Made by a program: the position numbers and the translations under genes
Assembly (NCBI GenBank): GCA_032622095.1
Contig: CP136061.1
Span: 89,706,983 to 89,770,982, forward strand
Length of the DNA stretch: 64,000 nt
Reading direction: 5' to 3'
From: Siphonodentalium dalli
Lineage: Eukaryota; Mollusca; Scaphopoda; Gadilida; Siphonodentaliidae
Notes under the pieces: generated by a model
The model's database searches: none
What the model was told of the DNA's origin: nothing
What the model saw: the letters and a program-made list of their open reading frames with translations, nothing else
Shown: positions 59,201 to 62,109 of the stretch, one piece after another
How positions within the stretch are numbered: the first letter of the stretch is position 1
Layout: every line of letters starts with the position of its first letter

Positions 59201-60320
59201 TCCGAATTGCTACGGTCGGGGGCAAATGCCACGCGACAGCGTACCTCTTGTCTTATGTTTTTTGGTTTCCGGATGATAACTCGTTTTTGGAACGTTTATA
59301 CGCAAAACCCGTATGGATTACATATATCGAAATACAGCTCAAGTCCGAATTTCGTTTTAATCCGATAATTTTTGCGAGAGTTATGGCCCCTTTTTTGACG
59401 TAATTTGACTTAGAAAATCCCTGAAATTTGTTGTCCGGATGATAACTTTAGTGAACCGATTTCAATCAAATTTGGTATGTGGGTTTATTAGGAGAAAAGA
59501 CAGCTCAAGTTCGAATTTGGGTTCCATCCGCCAATTTTCCCCAGAGAGGGCGTATTTTGCACGCCCAGCGTAGCTCTTGTTAATTCCTCAAGAAAGTTGA
59601 AAAATATTGGTTAATTAATACCATTCATGTGATGTTTTATATGGTATAGGTCAAGTTAACACCTCTATTAAGATGCAGTTAATCTCGTAGCATTATTACG
59701 GATGGTTGGAGGGATTACTAGTATTTAGTGTGGTGGTGATGTTTACATAGCTAATCCTCCTATGATGTGCTCTTCTGCATGATGAGGAAACCCTTCTAAT
59801 ATTGTATTATTCGGTGATTGGCTTATTGTATTATGATAAACCACAATAGAGATGCGAGTATAATTCATTATTAACTAACTGGTTTTCTATCGAAAGTCGT
59901 TCAAACCGTGAGTGTCGAAACATAAGATTTAAGGTTGCAGAAAATGATACTATCAGTGACAGCATTAGGTAAATGCTAAATAATTTGGCAAAAAATAATT
60001 TCATTTGGCAAATTATTTGGCAAAAGTAAATTTTGGTCCAGCGCGGACCCTGTCCACATTTGACCTTTATGCCATGAGTTTCCTTAACCCAGATTAGATA
60101 TGTCTGCATCAGATCTGTCTTCATCTTAACAACGGAGTGTAAATCGCTCACTGTCACACTCATTCTTACTCTTAGGAAATTTCTGTCTCTGTTATTTTCA
60201 GTTTGGTATTTTAACAATGTTTTTACGATCTACCACTGGATTGGTTCAGCATGCCTGTTTGTAGGTACTCTCATATTTACTGAAGTTTTACCATTTGGTC
60301 AAAAGGTGAAAACACAATAA
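5334..60320 (+). CDS. SLC35B4: SLC35B4-like nucleotide-sugar transporter, 5'-partial, 9 exons visible
   Basis: Joined exons: 5334-5447, 9261-9363, 12124-12173, 16819-16903, 31946-32000, 32895-33004, 37303-37378, 51899-51968, 60098-60320. Seen: all borders are GT/AG, every split codon closes in frame, and the join gives 294 residues plus a TAA stop. Family knowledge: the order and spacing of blocks ([59 protein letters not shown]) follow vertebrate SLC35B4, a multi-pass ER/Golgi antiporter for UDP-xylose and UDP-GlcNAc. The vertebrate protein is about 330 residues, so about 30 N-terminal residues (first coding exon) are missing, presumably left of the window. The chain ends KVKTQ, which fits a KxKxx ER-retrieval signal (inference). 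Introns range from 0.9 to 15 kb and are full of mobile elements. No frame break was seen, so the gene looks functional. SLC35B1/B2/B3 are less likely given the TTEC and ARMGIFQE blocks. Confidence 0.93.
5480..5640. mobile_element. TTAA-type MITE (family PB1), left end
   Basis: Begins TTAACCCTTTCTGTACC and contains 'attggagggaaatgttcaga'. The complete copy at 37385-37649 shows both ends. The right end is lost here. Confidence 0.6.
6352..9050. repeat. tandem array of 155-165-bp repeat, first array
   Basis: Units carry 'gggctacaggtcgtac', 'atgaaatttgtcatgg', 'gacatgtagatgggaacgag', 'cattttggggtcattcggcc' and 'acatggccgccagcagccat'. About a dozen units, partly alternating two subtypes, begin after 'agctcaacttactttgtaa' leaders near 6363 and 7330. 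They decay into diverged units with 'gagctacattgtcattgata' near 8410 and 9010. A second array lies at 62110-63445. Short open frames through the array are repeat artefacts. Confidence 0.85.
9261..9363 (+). CDS. SLC35B4: SLC35B4 exon b
   Basis: Long pyrimidine tract and cag before 9261; strong donor gtaagt at 9364. One base closes the Lys codon, then 34 codons. Encodes a membrane helix followed by [19 protein letters not shown], the most diagnostic block of the N-terminal half of SLC35B4. Ends in phase 0. A TIR element begins 42 bases downstream at 9406. Confidence 0.95.
9406..9668. mobile_element. TAAACCC-type MITE with paired palindromes (family PB2)
   Basis: Termini TAAACCCTTTCATGACAGGAG-like and its inverse near 9650-9668. 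Inside are two palindromes built on 'gcattctcttatatatg'. Related to the TTAA-bounded copy at 11663-12062. Starts 42 bases after SLC35B4 exon b. Confidence 0.75.
9665..9856. mobile_element. PB1-family MITE, diverged copy
   Basis: Left end TTTACCCTTTCTATACT overlaps the right end of the previous element. The right end is AGTATAGAAAGAGTTGA. Shares 'gggaaatgttcagataata' with the other PB1 copies. Confidence 0.65.
10380..11330. mobile_element. foldback element (family FB2) split by another repeat
   Basis: 10380-10635 and 11178-11330 together align with the continuous stretch 54340-54797. The right part is a palindrome on 'tctacaactcgtccccagtt' and 'tttatagcggaat', internally deleted compared with 54640-54797. 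The stretch 10636-11177 is absent from the other copy. It starts with the hairpin gtcgagtttttcaaaactcgac-like word and carries 'gttagcgcgataactca' repeats, so it is a nested insertion. Confidence 0.7.
11455..11660. mobile_element. internal fragment of the CAAGCC palindromic MITE
   Basis: Matches the interior of the full copy at 51421-51854 (tctcaaactaacattgtttt, ctaatttgcataa, gtgactgatgggtgaa). Both termini are missing. Confidence 0.6.
11663..12062. mobile_element. TTAA-flanked MITE (family PB2), complete
   Basis: TTAA at 11663-11666 and 12059-12062. Inverted ends CCCTTTACCCAACA and its complement, extended by GGCCGTT words. Two internal palindromes (11695-11761 and 11840-11909) use 'gccaatgcattctcttatat'. 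The TTAA duplication and CCCTTT ends suggest piggyBac mobilisation (inference). Ends about 60 bases before exon c. Confidence 0.85.
12124..12173 (+). CDS. SLC35B4: SLC35B4 exon c (50 bp)
   Basis: Acceptor gttttgtttgttttag, donor AG|gtaaat. Encodes [16 protein letters not shown] plus two bases of a split Ser codon; corresponds to the GSL...LGIIILKKR helix of SLC35B4. Very short exon, recognisable only from the family and from phase continuity with exons b and d. A TTAA element ends at 12062, about 60 bases upstream. Confidence 0.92.
12528..12671. repeat. 12-bp minisatellite (gaatcgaatatc)n
   Basis: About ten head-to-tail copies in the left subterminal region of the hAT element. Open frames here encode only FDIR/YSIR repeats. 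Confidence 0.95.
12842..13153 (-). pseudogene. degraded BED zinc-finger fragment of a hAT transposase
   Basis: Residues 16-45 of this frame read [20 protein letters not shown] then [10 protein letters not shown]. This resembles a BED finger (Cx2C ... GTT.xL..H....H) in which the second Cys is now Tyr; Cys18, His39 and His44 remain. The rest of the frame is not recognisable and no catalytic region is seen. Its position inside a hAT-ended element supports the reading. Confidence 0.5.
13936..15840. other. intronic DNA with little recognised
   Basis: No gene seen. Contains a small palindrome at 14401-14501 (TTAGTGGTCGGAT and inverse), an A-rich run at 14884-14922 and an E-box-like CACGTG at 14088-14093 of unknown meaning. 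Confidence 0.4.
15845..16018. repeat. repeat H, uninterrupted copy
   Basis: Reads 'gctggggttaaacaaaatca' then 'atattgaattccttatcaca' and onwards. The same sequence is split at 38290-38322 and 50825-50980 by the 12.5-kb DIRS-like insertion, so this is the reference for the empty site. Confidence 0.75.
16018..16358. mobile_element. PB2-family MITE, left end unclear
   Basis: Two palindromes on 'caatgcattctcttata' (16024-16073 and 16240-16313). The right end is gtcatgaaagggTTAA. The left terminus is not clear. Confidence 0.7.
16441..16602. mobile_element. 162-bp near-perfect palindromic MITE
   Basis: Ends TAGAACCGCATGAGTGTCTG and its inverse, with the arms meeting near 16518. Only one copy in the window. 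Lies about 215 bases before exon d. Confidence 0.75.
16819..16903 (+). CDS. SLC35B4: SLC35B4 exon d
   Basis: Acceptor ctcccttccag, donor GAG|gtttgt. One base completes AG|T (Ser), then 28 codons: [20 protein letters not shown] followed by MASASSGE. This matches the KYTS-to-GIFICT helix region of SLC35B4. Ends in phase 0, ahead of a 15-kb intron. The donor (gtttgt) is weaker than the others. Confidence 0.9.
16925..17335. repeat. R4 dispersed repeat, uninterrupted, inverted orientation
   Basis: Reads 'ggtgataaaatagaaatgga', 'cgttttcgttagtttatc', 'gtcatagcgcctga' and 'cataatatgtctttaaag'. Serves as reference for both interrupted R4 copies. Confidence 0.8.
17346..17525. repeat. left member of an inverted pair with 30331-30745
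   Basis: Starts tttttatttcgtaacaactt, then 'attcaaaccagataccatta' and 'cacgtgctataccatcttca'. The same sequence occurs inverted near 30331-30377 and 30535-30695. Possibly the terminal repeat of a ~13-kb composite unit. Confidence 0.6.
17526..18995. other. intronic DNA without recognised feature
   Basis: No exon-like or repeat-family sequence recognised. Composition (many tcg/cgt words, few long A/T runs) resembles 27290-30320, so both may be one older sequence into which the 19.0-27.3-kb foldback went. Confidence 0.35.
19000..21910. mobile_element. left arm of an 8.3-kb foldback element
   Basis: Pairs in inverted orientation with 23869-27286. Outer end TTAGTCCAGGAGATATTGGT. Landmarks shared with the other arm: 'cttgttaacaagaaaaaaaa', 'gtgtacacctgg', 'cggaataccagtgtgaac', 'gcatgccaacgagggctacc'. 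Contains degenerate units with 'aagatggcggccaaaatgg' between 19290 and 20120, and three 20-bp 'gaataccagtgt' units at 21248-21302. Confidence 0.8.
21996..22365. repeat. R4 dispersed repeat, copy in the foldback loop
   Basis: Aligns end to end with 16925-17335 in the opposite orientation, including 'caaatcaaccgtaccgctcc' and 'gaaaatgatttcgtcgtcga'. Confidence 0.75.
22530..23036 (-). pseudogene. protein fossil in the foldback loop, family not identified
   Basis: On the minus strand a frame open from 23036 to a stop at 22755 starts behind a good acceptor-like tract (tttatttttctgttttcag). It is Lys/Arg-rich and includes [19 protein letters not shown] second minus frame from 22800 reads [40 protein letters not shown] and NSTTQMR. 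It meets a TAA at 22612-22614 where Tyr would fit, then continues [16 protein letters not shown]. The regular amphipathic text across a frameshift and one stop suggests a dead element-encoded protein. I recall similar blocks in multicopy uncharacterised invertebrate proteins but cannot name the family. Confidence 0.45.
23350..23424. repeat. (TA)n microsatellite
   Basis: About 37 TA units with one interruption near 23411, at roughly the middle of the foldback loop. Open frames reading YIYIYI are artefacts. Confidence 0.97.
23869..27286. mobile_element. right arm of the 8.3-kb foldback element
   Basis: Inverse of 19000-21910, ending CTCCTGGACTAA at 27286. About 500 bases longer because of indels: part of 24560-25070 and segments near 25570-25860 have weak or no partner. 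Arms are clearly diverged, so the element is not recent. Confidence 0.8.
27241..27255. repeat. poly-G run (15)
   Basis: Fifteen consecutive G; the matching site in the other arm (around 19030) has only CCCCCC, so the run expanded after the arms formed. Confidence 0.95.
27290..30320. other. intronic DNA, no supported gene
   Basis: Several medium frames (up to 171 codons at 28622-29137) have no family resemblance, no splice support and unusual composition. I see no repeat family apart from small palindromes such as 28530-28545. Confidence 0.35.
30331..30745. repeat. cluster of inverted repeats, right member of pair with 17346-17525
   Basis: 30378-30447 and 30672-30745 form a ~70-bp inverted repeat (aaaatttgattatcaaattg). 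30331-30377 and 30535-30695 are inverse to 17346-17525. Confidence 0.7.
30822..31015. mobile_element. PB1-family MITE, left part
   Basis: TTTACCCTTTCTTTACTAAA then 'cattggaatggtctattatt' and 'ggagggaaatgttcagataa'. No right terminus. Confidence 0.6.
31946..32000 (+). CDS. SLC35B4: SLC35B4 exon e
   Basis: Acceptor cttttaaatttcag, donor TAG|gtaaga. Eighteen codons, reading [18 protein letters not shown], plus the first base of a split Gly codon. The [12 protein letters not shown] block aligns with NDGFQAFVWWLLG of the vertebrate protein (from memory of the family). The upstream loop is variable in the family. Confidence 0.9.
32030..32105 (+). mobile_element. tRNA-derived SINE head
   Basis: 'tgtagccgagaggtca' resembles a pol III A box and 'gggattgaaacctgg', about 45 bases later, a B box. 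No tRNA cloverleaf is convincing and no tail is seen. Lies in the 894-bp intron between exons e and f. Confidence 0.5.
32445..32690. mobile_element. CAAGCC palindromic MITE, truncated copy
   Basis: Starts CAAGCTTTGAAATAG and contains the arms 'gagggtgaatttagtgacgc'. The interior continues with 'ccactatgggagacctagga'. The right end is missing. Confidence 0.7.
32895..33004 (+). CDS. SLC35B4: SLC35B4 exon f
   Basis: Acceptor ctgtcttcttacag, donor AAT|gtatga. Two bases complete Gly, then 36 codons: a membrane helix, [20 protein letters not shown] and [15 protein letters not shown] and EALFYN are hallmark SLC35B4 segments. Ends in phase 0. Confidence 0.95.
33060..33540. repeat. 'agttatgtcc / aaatacaggtc' dispersed repeat
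   Basis: Repeated blocks of 'tttcaaatttggtatgtgg', 'gaaaatacaggtcaagttca' and 'cagagttatgtcc', also at 57890-59560 and 61560-61850. Interrupted by a MITE at 33287-33409. Confidence 0.65.
33287..33409. mobile_element. CAAGCC palindromic MITE, 123-bp copy with 8-bp duplication
   Basis: CAAGCCTTGAAATAG start, CAAGGCTTG end, flanked by ATTTGGGT at 33279-33286 and 33410-33417. Confidence 0.85.
34354..34526. repeat. 21-22-bp minisatellite (gacgtttatcagtgggtttt)n
   Basis: Eight near-identical tandem copies without spacers. Confidence 0.95.
34596..35789 (+). mobile_element. 5' part of a Tigger/pogo-like DNA transposon
   Basis: Left end CAGTCAATTCCAATTAATCG preceded by TA, typical of Tigger/pogo elements, followed about 0.9 kb later by a transposase N-terminus. 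No right terminal repeat was found, so the element is truncated. Confidence 0.65.
35500..35789 (+). pseudogene. Tigger/jerky-type transposase N-terminus (CENP-B HTH), frameshifted
   Basis: 62 codons from 35500 read [20 protein letters not shown] ... [18 protein letters not shown], a CENP-B/pogo-type N-terminal helix-turn-helix. The frame stops at 35686-35688. A shifted frame overlapping it (35688-35789) continues [13 protein letters not shown], the start of the second CENP-B-type DNA-binding domain, then stops. The DDE catalytic part is absent. Domain-derived host genes (TIGD/JRK) are intact and longer, so this is a dead transposon copy in an SLC35B4 intron. Confidence 0.8.
35968..36102. mobile_element. 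135-bp palindromic element
   Basis: Arms carry 'gtagaactaacgtgcaaatt' and 'gcatatgtgcaattttatag' with their inverses, centre near 36028-36033. The words 'gtagaactaatg' at 35830-35855 just upstream may be a further fragment. Confidence 0.7.
36110..37270. other. AT-rich intron, nothing recognised
   Basis: No repeat family or exon recognised before the pyrimidine tract of exon g. Confidence 0.4.
37303..37378 (+). CDS. SLC35B4: SLC35B4 exon g
   Basis: Acceptor tttatttttccag, donor CAG|gtaagg. Twenty-five codons beginning [20 protein letters not shown], plus one base of a split Ala. Continues directly from EALFYN of the previous exon. A 265-bp TTAA-flanked MITE begins at 37385, immediately after the six donor bases, so the insertion abuts the splice site without destroying it. 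Confidence 0.95.
37385..37649. mobile_element. TTAA-flanked MITE (family PB1), complete copy
   Basis: TTAA at 37385-37388 and 37646-37649; ends TTAATCCTTTCTATACTAAA and its inverse. Internal hairpin on 'aaatgttcagataaaaagtt' / 'aacttatcatctgaacattt'. The first TTAA follows directly on the exon g donor gtaagg. Confidence 0.85.
37888..38235. mobile_element. CAAGCC palindromic MITE, diverged copy
   Basis: Starts CAGGCCTCGAAATATG and has the arm words 'gtccccagagggtgaattta' and inverse. The interior runs to 'tctaggtctccc'. The right terminal arm is missing. Confidence 0.7.
38323..38530 (+). repeat. left inverted terminal repeat of the DIRS-like element
   Basis: Matches the inverse of 50600-50824 over about 200 bases (cctcggccttgtgttatcag, cgctcttaacaattcatcta). 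Confidence 0.8.
38531..41105. other. interior of the DIRS-like element, no recognised protein
   Basis: Short frames only; none resembles gag, reverse transcriptase or recombinase. May be heavily decayed coding sequence or further insertions. Confidence 0.35.
41130..42257 (+). pseudogene. retroelement coding relic, repeated blocks
   Basis: A block at 41560-41660 ([17 protein letters not shown] reading) and one at 42060-42250 ([13 protein letters not shown]) recur with the same frames preserved at 49500-50220 and 46600-46740. Conservation of reading frame between copies suggests a once-coding region of the host retroelement. A terminal piece is repeated at 41135-41200. Many stops and frameshifts. 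Product not identified. Confidence 0.45.
42990..43584 (-). repeat. 41-43-bp satellite, left arm
   Basis: About 14 degenerate units of gtgaatatgtatacaatgag-type sequence (complement of the right-arm units). Confidence 0.85.
43565..43649. other. hairpin centre of the foldback
   Basis: Perfect 20-bp arms gggtggctatcgctttccac (43565-43584) and its inverse (43630-43649) around a 45-base spacer. Confidence 0.95.
43630..45330 (+). repeat. 41-43-bp satellite, right arm
   Basis: About 40 units near the consensus gtatacctattcacctcacc + catggccatatagtcactcc. Translated frames of Thr/His/Ile-rich text are artefacts. Confidence 0.88.
44803..46105. repeat. segmental duplication block A
   Basis: Nearly identical to 47115-48405 (block A'); differences seen are a 12-bp gap at about 46003-46014 and a G/C change near 45660. 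Confidence 0.95.
46279..46563 (+). pseudogene. retroelement relic frame in block B
   Basis: 94 codons reading [20 protein letters not shown] ... [20 protein letters not shown]. The copy at 49731-49919 has a stop in place of Ser (tcacgg to taacgg), which shortens it. Gag-like position but no diagnostic motif; not named. Confidence 0.4.
46781..46800. repeat. poly-G run (20)
   Basis: The corresponding run in block B' has 36 G. Confidence 0.97.
46975..47078. repeat. internal complementary region of the DIRS-like element, copy in block B
   Basis: Joined, complemented left and right element ends around a tataatttttaatattaaaa spacer. Confidence 0.75.
47115..48405. repeat. segmental duplication block A'
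   Basis: Copy of 44803-46105. Here the sequence continues into 48406-49491, which is the true outer right arm of the foldback. Confidence 0.95.
48829..48863. repeat. poly-G run (35)
   Basis: 35 consecutive G, absent from the matching place in the left arm (near 42885). Confidence 0.97.
50233..50268. repeat. poly-G run (36)
   Basis: 36 consecutive G inside block B'. Confidence 0.97.
50443..50546. repeat. internal complementary region of the DIRS-like element
   Basis: First half equals the exact inverse of the left end (38323 onwards); second half equals the inverse of the right end up to 50824 with one mismatch in the nearest 45 bases. Confidence 0.8.
50600..50824 (-). repeat. right inverted terminal repeat of the DIRS-like element
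   Basis: Inverse of 38323-38530. Immediately followed by 'tttccttatcacaacc', the right half of repeat H. Confidence 0.8.
51421..51854. mobile_element. CAAGCC palindromic MITE, complete 434-bp copy
   Basis: CAAGCCTGGAAATAG start and its inverse at the end, flanked by CTTGTAAC at 51413-51420 and 51855-51862. Each end is itself followed by a foldback arm (gaggtccccagagggtgaat and inverse). The middle ~200 bases are non-palindromic. Confidence 0.9.
51899..51968 (+). CDS. SLC35B4: SLC35B4 exon h
   Basis: Acceptor gtttttatctatttcag; donor taken as ACACA|gtatcc because it lets the split Gln (CA|A) close in frame with exon i. Encodes (A)[20 protein letters not shown] and LT(Q), aligned to the P..W.YLLMN..TQ helix. 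A 434-bp palindromic MITE ends at 51854, 44 bases upstream. A near copy of this exon lies at 53442-53511. Confidence 0.88.
51975..52613. repeat. R4 dispersed repeat split by a MITE
   Basis: 51975-52011 plus 52267-52613 reconstruct the R4 order seen at 16960-17335 (gaagcattccag, gtgatcaaatagaaatgg, catagcgcctgagta, cataatatgtctttaaag). Confidence 0.8.
52012..52266. mobile_element. CAAGCC palindromic MITE in R4, 8-bp duplication
   Basis: Flanked by GTGATCAA at 52004-52011 and 52267-52274; the single-copy site is visible in the other R4 copies (GTGATAAA). Two successive foldback arms lie inside. Confidence 0.88.
52825..53155. repeat. left arm of an inverted repeat around a copied exon
   Basis: Inverse of 53545-53935 (gaggaacccacccatcaatg, gcggatgaaaatggataac, ttttgttgttgttgttgga). 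Arms diverged by many changes. Confidence 0.8.
53330..53401 (+). mobile_element. SINE 3' tail
   Basis: 'cgtcgtgatatggctttatt' then 'aaaacgacgttaaacccc' and an (aatc)n tail, a sequence type I know from molluscan and other invertebrate tRNA-SINE tails. The head is not clear. Confidence 0.65.
53442..53511 (+). pseudogene. duplicate of SLC35B4 exon h
   Basis: Same length (70 bp) and phase as exon h. Reads [20 protein letters not shown] + LT, 16 of 22 full codons giving the same residue. The donor gtatcc has become gaatcc and the upstream tract is poor in pyrimidines (catattttgag), so splicing is doubtful. The frame stays open. Confidence 0.8.
53545..53935. repeat. right arm of the inverted repeat around the copied exon
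   Basis: Pairs with 52825-53155; the loop 53156-53544 holds the SINE tail and the exon copy. Confidence 0.8.
54019..54201. mobile_element. PB1-family MITE, interrupted
   Basis: TTAACCCTTTATTTACTGAA then 'attggtgggaaatgttcaga'; interrupted at 54202 by a hAT element. Confidence 0.65.
54210..55825. mobile_element. hAT-like element, 1.6 kb, with 8-bp target duplication
   Basis: Ends TAGAGATGGGCGGTA and TACCACCCATCTCTA; AAATACGA at 54202-54209 and 55826-55833. Subterminal ataccgataccgcggtaaat words. Contains a nested FB2 foldback (54225-54800). No transposase frame recognised. Confidence 0.88.
54225..54800. mobile_element. FB2 foldback element, nested copy
   Basis: Ends 'tatttattacatgatcc' and 'gatcctctatttacc'. 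The 3' part is a palindrome (54640-54797) on 'ttatagcggaaatgacaaaa' and 'cagacctaatttactggac'. Homologous to 10380-11330; a diverged relative is at 58085-58380. Confidence 0.7.
55616..57005. repeat. three tandem copies of a 465-472-bp unit
   Basis: Units start at 55616, 56081 and 56553 (gcctcatttagctattgtca). Each contains the right ~210 bases of the hAT element plus its flank, so the array arose after that insertion. Units 2 and 3 are nearly identical. Confidence 0.93.
57006..57240. repeat. 'tcgggggactatagaaacgg' dispersed repeat
   Basis: Begins with a small hairpin (cccTCGAAAA.. ttcgggggac) followed by 'ccatccgtctagcagccg'. Comparable openings are common in molluscan repeats (from memory). 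Inserted where the third tandem unit would continue. Confidence 0.5.
57540..57657 (-). mobile_element. possible tRNA-derived SINE head (minus strand)
   Basis: The complement reads 'ggagctccgtggtccagtgg' then 'ttagcgtgtccgac', a good pol III A box context. The B box is degraded. Confidence 0.4.
57775..59580. repeat. composite of 'tacgcccg / gagttatggcc' repeats nested in the hAT element
   Basis: Opens 'tatacgcccgtttgaaaaaa' and closes 'gcacgcccagcgtagctctt'. Inside, 'atgcccccgacttgaagtag' at 58500 begins a second element of the same style, and blocks of 'atttggtatggtgatagagc' repeat at 58618 and 58793. Confidence 0.7.
58085..58250. mobile_element. palindromic element related to FB2
   Basis: Arms 'tcctattttatacggaattt' and 'gagttcactaaattcgattt' with inverses; centre near 58162. 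Confidence 0.7.
60098..60320 (+). CDS. SLC35B4: SLC35B4 last exon i
   Basis: Acceptor cccagattag before 60098; one base completes Gln, then 73 codons and TAA. Carries [32 protein letters not shown], then [13 protein letters not shown] and a last helix, ending QKVKTQ. The internal ttttcag at 60195-60201 looks like an acceptor but the coding frame reads straight through it, so I treat it as exonic. A hAT element ends at 60052, so only about 45 bases separate it from the exon. Confidence 0.94.
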
Positions 60321-60325
60321 GGCCA

Positions 60326-60331
60326 AATAAA
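60326..60331 (+). promoter_or_regulatory. possible polyadenylation signal AATAAA
   Basis: AATAAA begins 5 bases after the SLC35B4 stop codon. If used, the 3' UTR would be extremely short. It may be fortuitous in AT-rich sequence. Confidence 0.3.
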
Positions 60332-60544
60332 ATGAAAGTTTTGCCTCTCTGACACCTGTTCCCTAATAATAGTATGGTGTTTTGTAGCCCAGTTTAATAG
60401 TTAGCTAAATGAGTCAAATACACATAAATAACATGTACACTTGAGAGAACATTGCATGTGTTGCTCTTACAATCATCGAAATTGGCCACGGCAATAAGCA
60501 ATGCCATGGGAAACACTGTGGCAACATTTGGAATCTAACATGCA

Positions 60545-60695
60545 CAAGCCTTGAAATAGCGTGGCTGTCATTTGCAGAATGAGGTCCCCAGAGGGTGAAT
60601 TTAGTGATGCTAGCTCACTATGCGGGGTAGCATCACTAAATTCACCCTCTGGGGACCTCATTCTGCAAATGACAGACACGCTATTTCAAGGCTTG
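60545..60695. mobile_element. CAAGCC palindromic MITE, 151-bp near-perfect hairpin
   Basis: Stem of about 68 bp with one mismatch, loop about 15 bases. No clear flanking duplication. Open frames on both strands across it are shadows of the palindrome. Confidence 0.9.
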
Positions 60696-60855
60696 AATGC
60701 CACATCATTAAATTGCTGCGGGACATTTTTCCTAATGTGGAGGGCTGCTCTTATGCGCATGCCCATTTTCAGATGTTATTTCATTTCCTGTATCACAATA
60801 CACATGACACAATATTAAATGCGTATCATATGAAAGTGGATCAAGATACAATATA

Positions 60856-60940
60856 CAGTATTTTAACAATGTTTTTACGATCTACCACTGTATTGGTTCA
60901 GCATGTGTGTTTGTAGGTTCCACTGGATTGGTTCAGCATT
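60856..60940 (+). pseudogene. partial copy of the last SLC35B4 exon
   Basis: From 60859 reads [20 protein letters not shown], matching exon i but with Trp to Cys, then a second short copy of 'ccactggattggttcagca' and a stop. A further scrap lies at 61887-61915. Confidence 0.8.
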
Positions 60941-61339
60941 AGGGGCCTGCAAATCTTAGATTTTGGTTTGAATCAAATCTTGAATCGAATATTCAAATAT
61001 TTTCAAATTGCCTCAAATCTCGAATCCCTGAAATCCAAATGCTGAAATCATCAATATTTACATCAAAATTTCCAGCAAAAGAAACTTAATTTTGATCTTG
61101 TCTGTACTTCCAATGTATTATTCTCAATGGAATGTGAATAACTCTATCTCTTAGTTGTGAATTATGATGCATTCTGGGGTAAATAACACAGGAAGTCTTG
61201 GGGTGAACTTGAGCATATTTATCAAAGCTGTATTATGGTGGAATATATATGTATTTGGGTTCCTCTTCCAAATGGTATATAATATGGAATATGTTGTGTA
61301 TAGTGTGCTCTGGTCATTCAAAAATTAAGTGGGCCTTTA

Positions 61340-61500
61340 ATGTTCTGTCACTCAGATACCTGGCCCCTAATAATACTATGGTGCTTTTTATGGCACAGTT
61401 TAATTGTTAGCTAGATGAGTCAAATACACATAATAAACATGTACACTTGAGAGAACATTTCAGGTGTTGCTCTTATGCACATGGCCATCTTCAGAAATTA
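61340..61500. repeat. copy of the SLC35B4 3' flank
   Basis: Matches 60339-60476 (cctaataatagtatggtg, agtttaatagttagctaaat, catgtacacttgagagaaca). Part of the same local duplication as the exon pieces. Confidence 0.8.
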
Positions 61501-61922
61501 TTTGATTTTGATTTGAAAGTGTATCGAGGTATTTGAATTAAGAGGTGTTCTTCTGTCCCAGATGGTTTCTGGATGATAACTTTAGTTTTAGTTATCTGAT
61601 TTTTTTCAAATTTTGTATGTTGATTTTAATAGCCATATGAAAATACAGATCAAGTTTGAATTTGGATTCGGTCCACCCATTTTTGCTGGAGTTATGGTCC
61701 TTGTGACTTAGAATTTGCCGATTATTTTGGTTTCCGGGTTATAGCTTTAGTTAAAGTTATCTGTTTGTTTTCAAATTTGGCACATGGATTACTCACATGA
61801 GAATACAGATCATGTTAAAATTTAGGTTCAGTCTGCCCATTTTACTGCAATTATTCTACAAAGCCCCAGCTCCAAATGAAGACCTCCTACTGGATTGGTT
61901 CAGCAGTTTGTAGGTACATGTA

Positions 61923-62095
61923 CAAGCCTTGAAATAGGGTGTCTGTCATTTGCAGAATGAGGTCCCCAGAGGGTGAATTTAGTGATGCTACCCCGCATAG
62001 TGGGCTAGCATCACCCGCTATGCGGGGTAGCATCACTAAATTCACCCTCTGGGGACCTCATTCTGCAAATGACAGACACCCTATTTCAAGGCTTG
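61923..62095. mobile_element. CAAGCC palindromic MITE with 8-bp duplication
   Basis: Flanked by TACATGTA at 61915-61922 and 62096-62103. The loop contains an extra partial copy of 'tagcatcacc'. Confidence 0.85.
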
Positions 62096-62109
62096 TACAT
62101 GTACTACAT

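Larger units (their letters stand above)
57664..60052. mobile_element. hAT-like element, 2.39 kb, with perfect 8-bp target duplication
   Basis: Ends CAGGGTTCGCGCTG and CAGCGCGGACCCTG; TCCACATT at 57656-57663 and 60053-60060. 'tttggcaaaaataatt' repeats lie next to both ends. The middle is a stack of 'gagttatggcccttttt' repeats (57775-59580) and a foldback (58085-58250). No transposase recognised. Its right end is 45 bases before the last SLC35B4 exon. Confidence 0.9.

Noticed and set aside
60195-60202. Splice acceptor ttttcag inside the last exon
   Set aside because: The conserved coding frame ([15 protein letters not shown]) reads straight across it.
60545-60695. microRNA-like hairpin
   Set aside because: The stem is far longer than a pre-miRNA and belongs to a multicopy MITE with target duplications elsewhere.
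60473-60818. Overlapping open frames on both strands containing [16 protein letters not shown] text
   Set aside because: They are translations of the 151-bp palindromic MITE; the same text appears at 32372-32560, 51779-51979 and 61939-62136 wherever the MITE lies.
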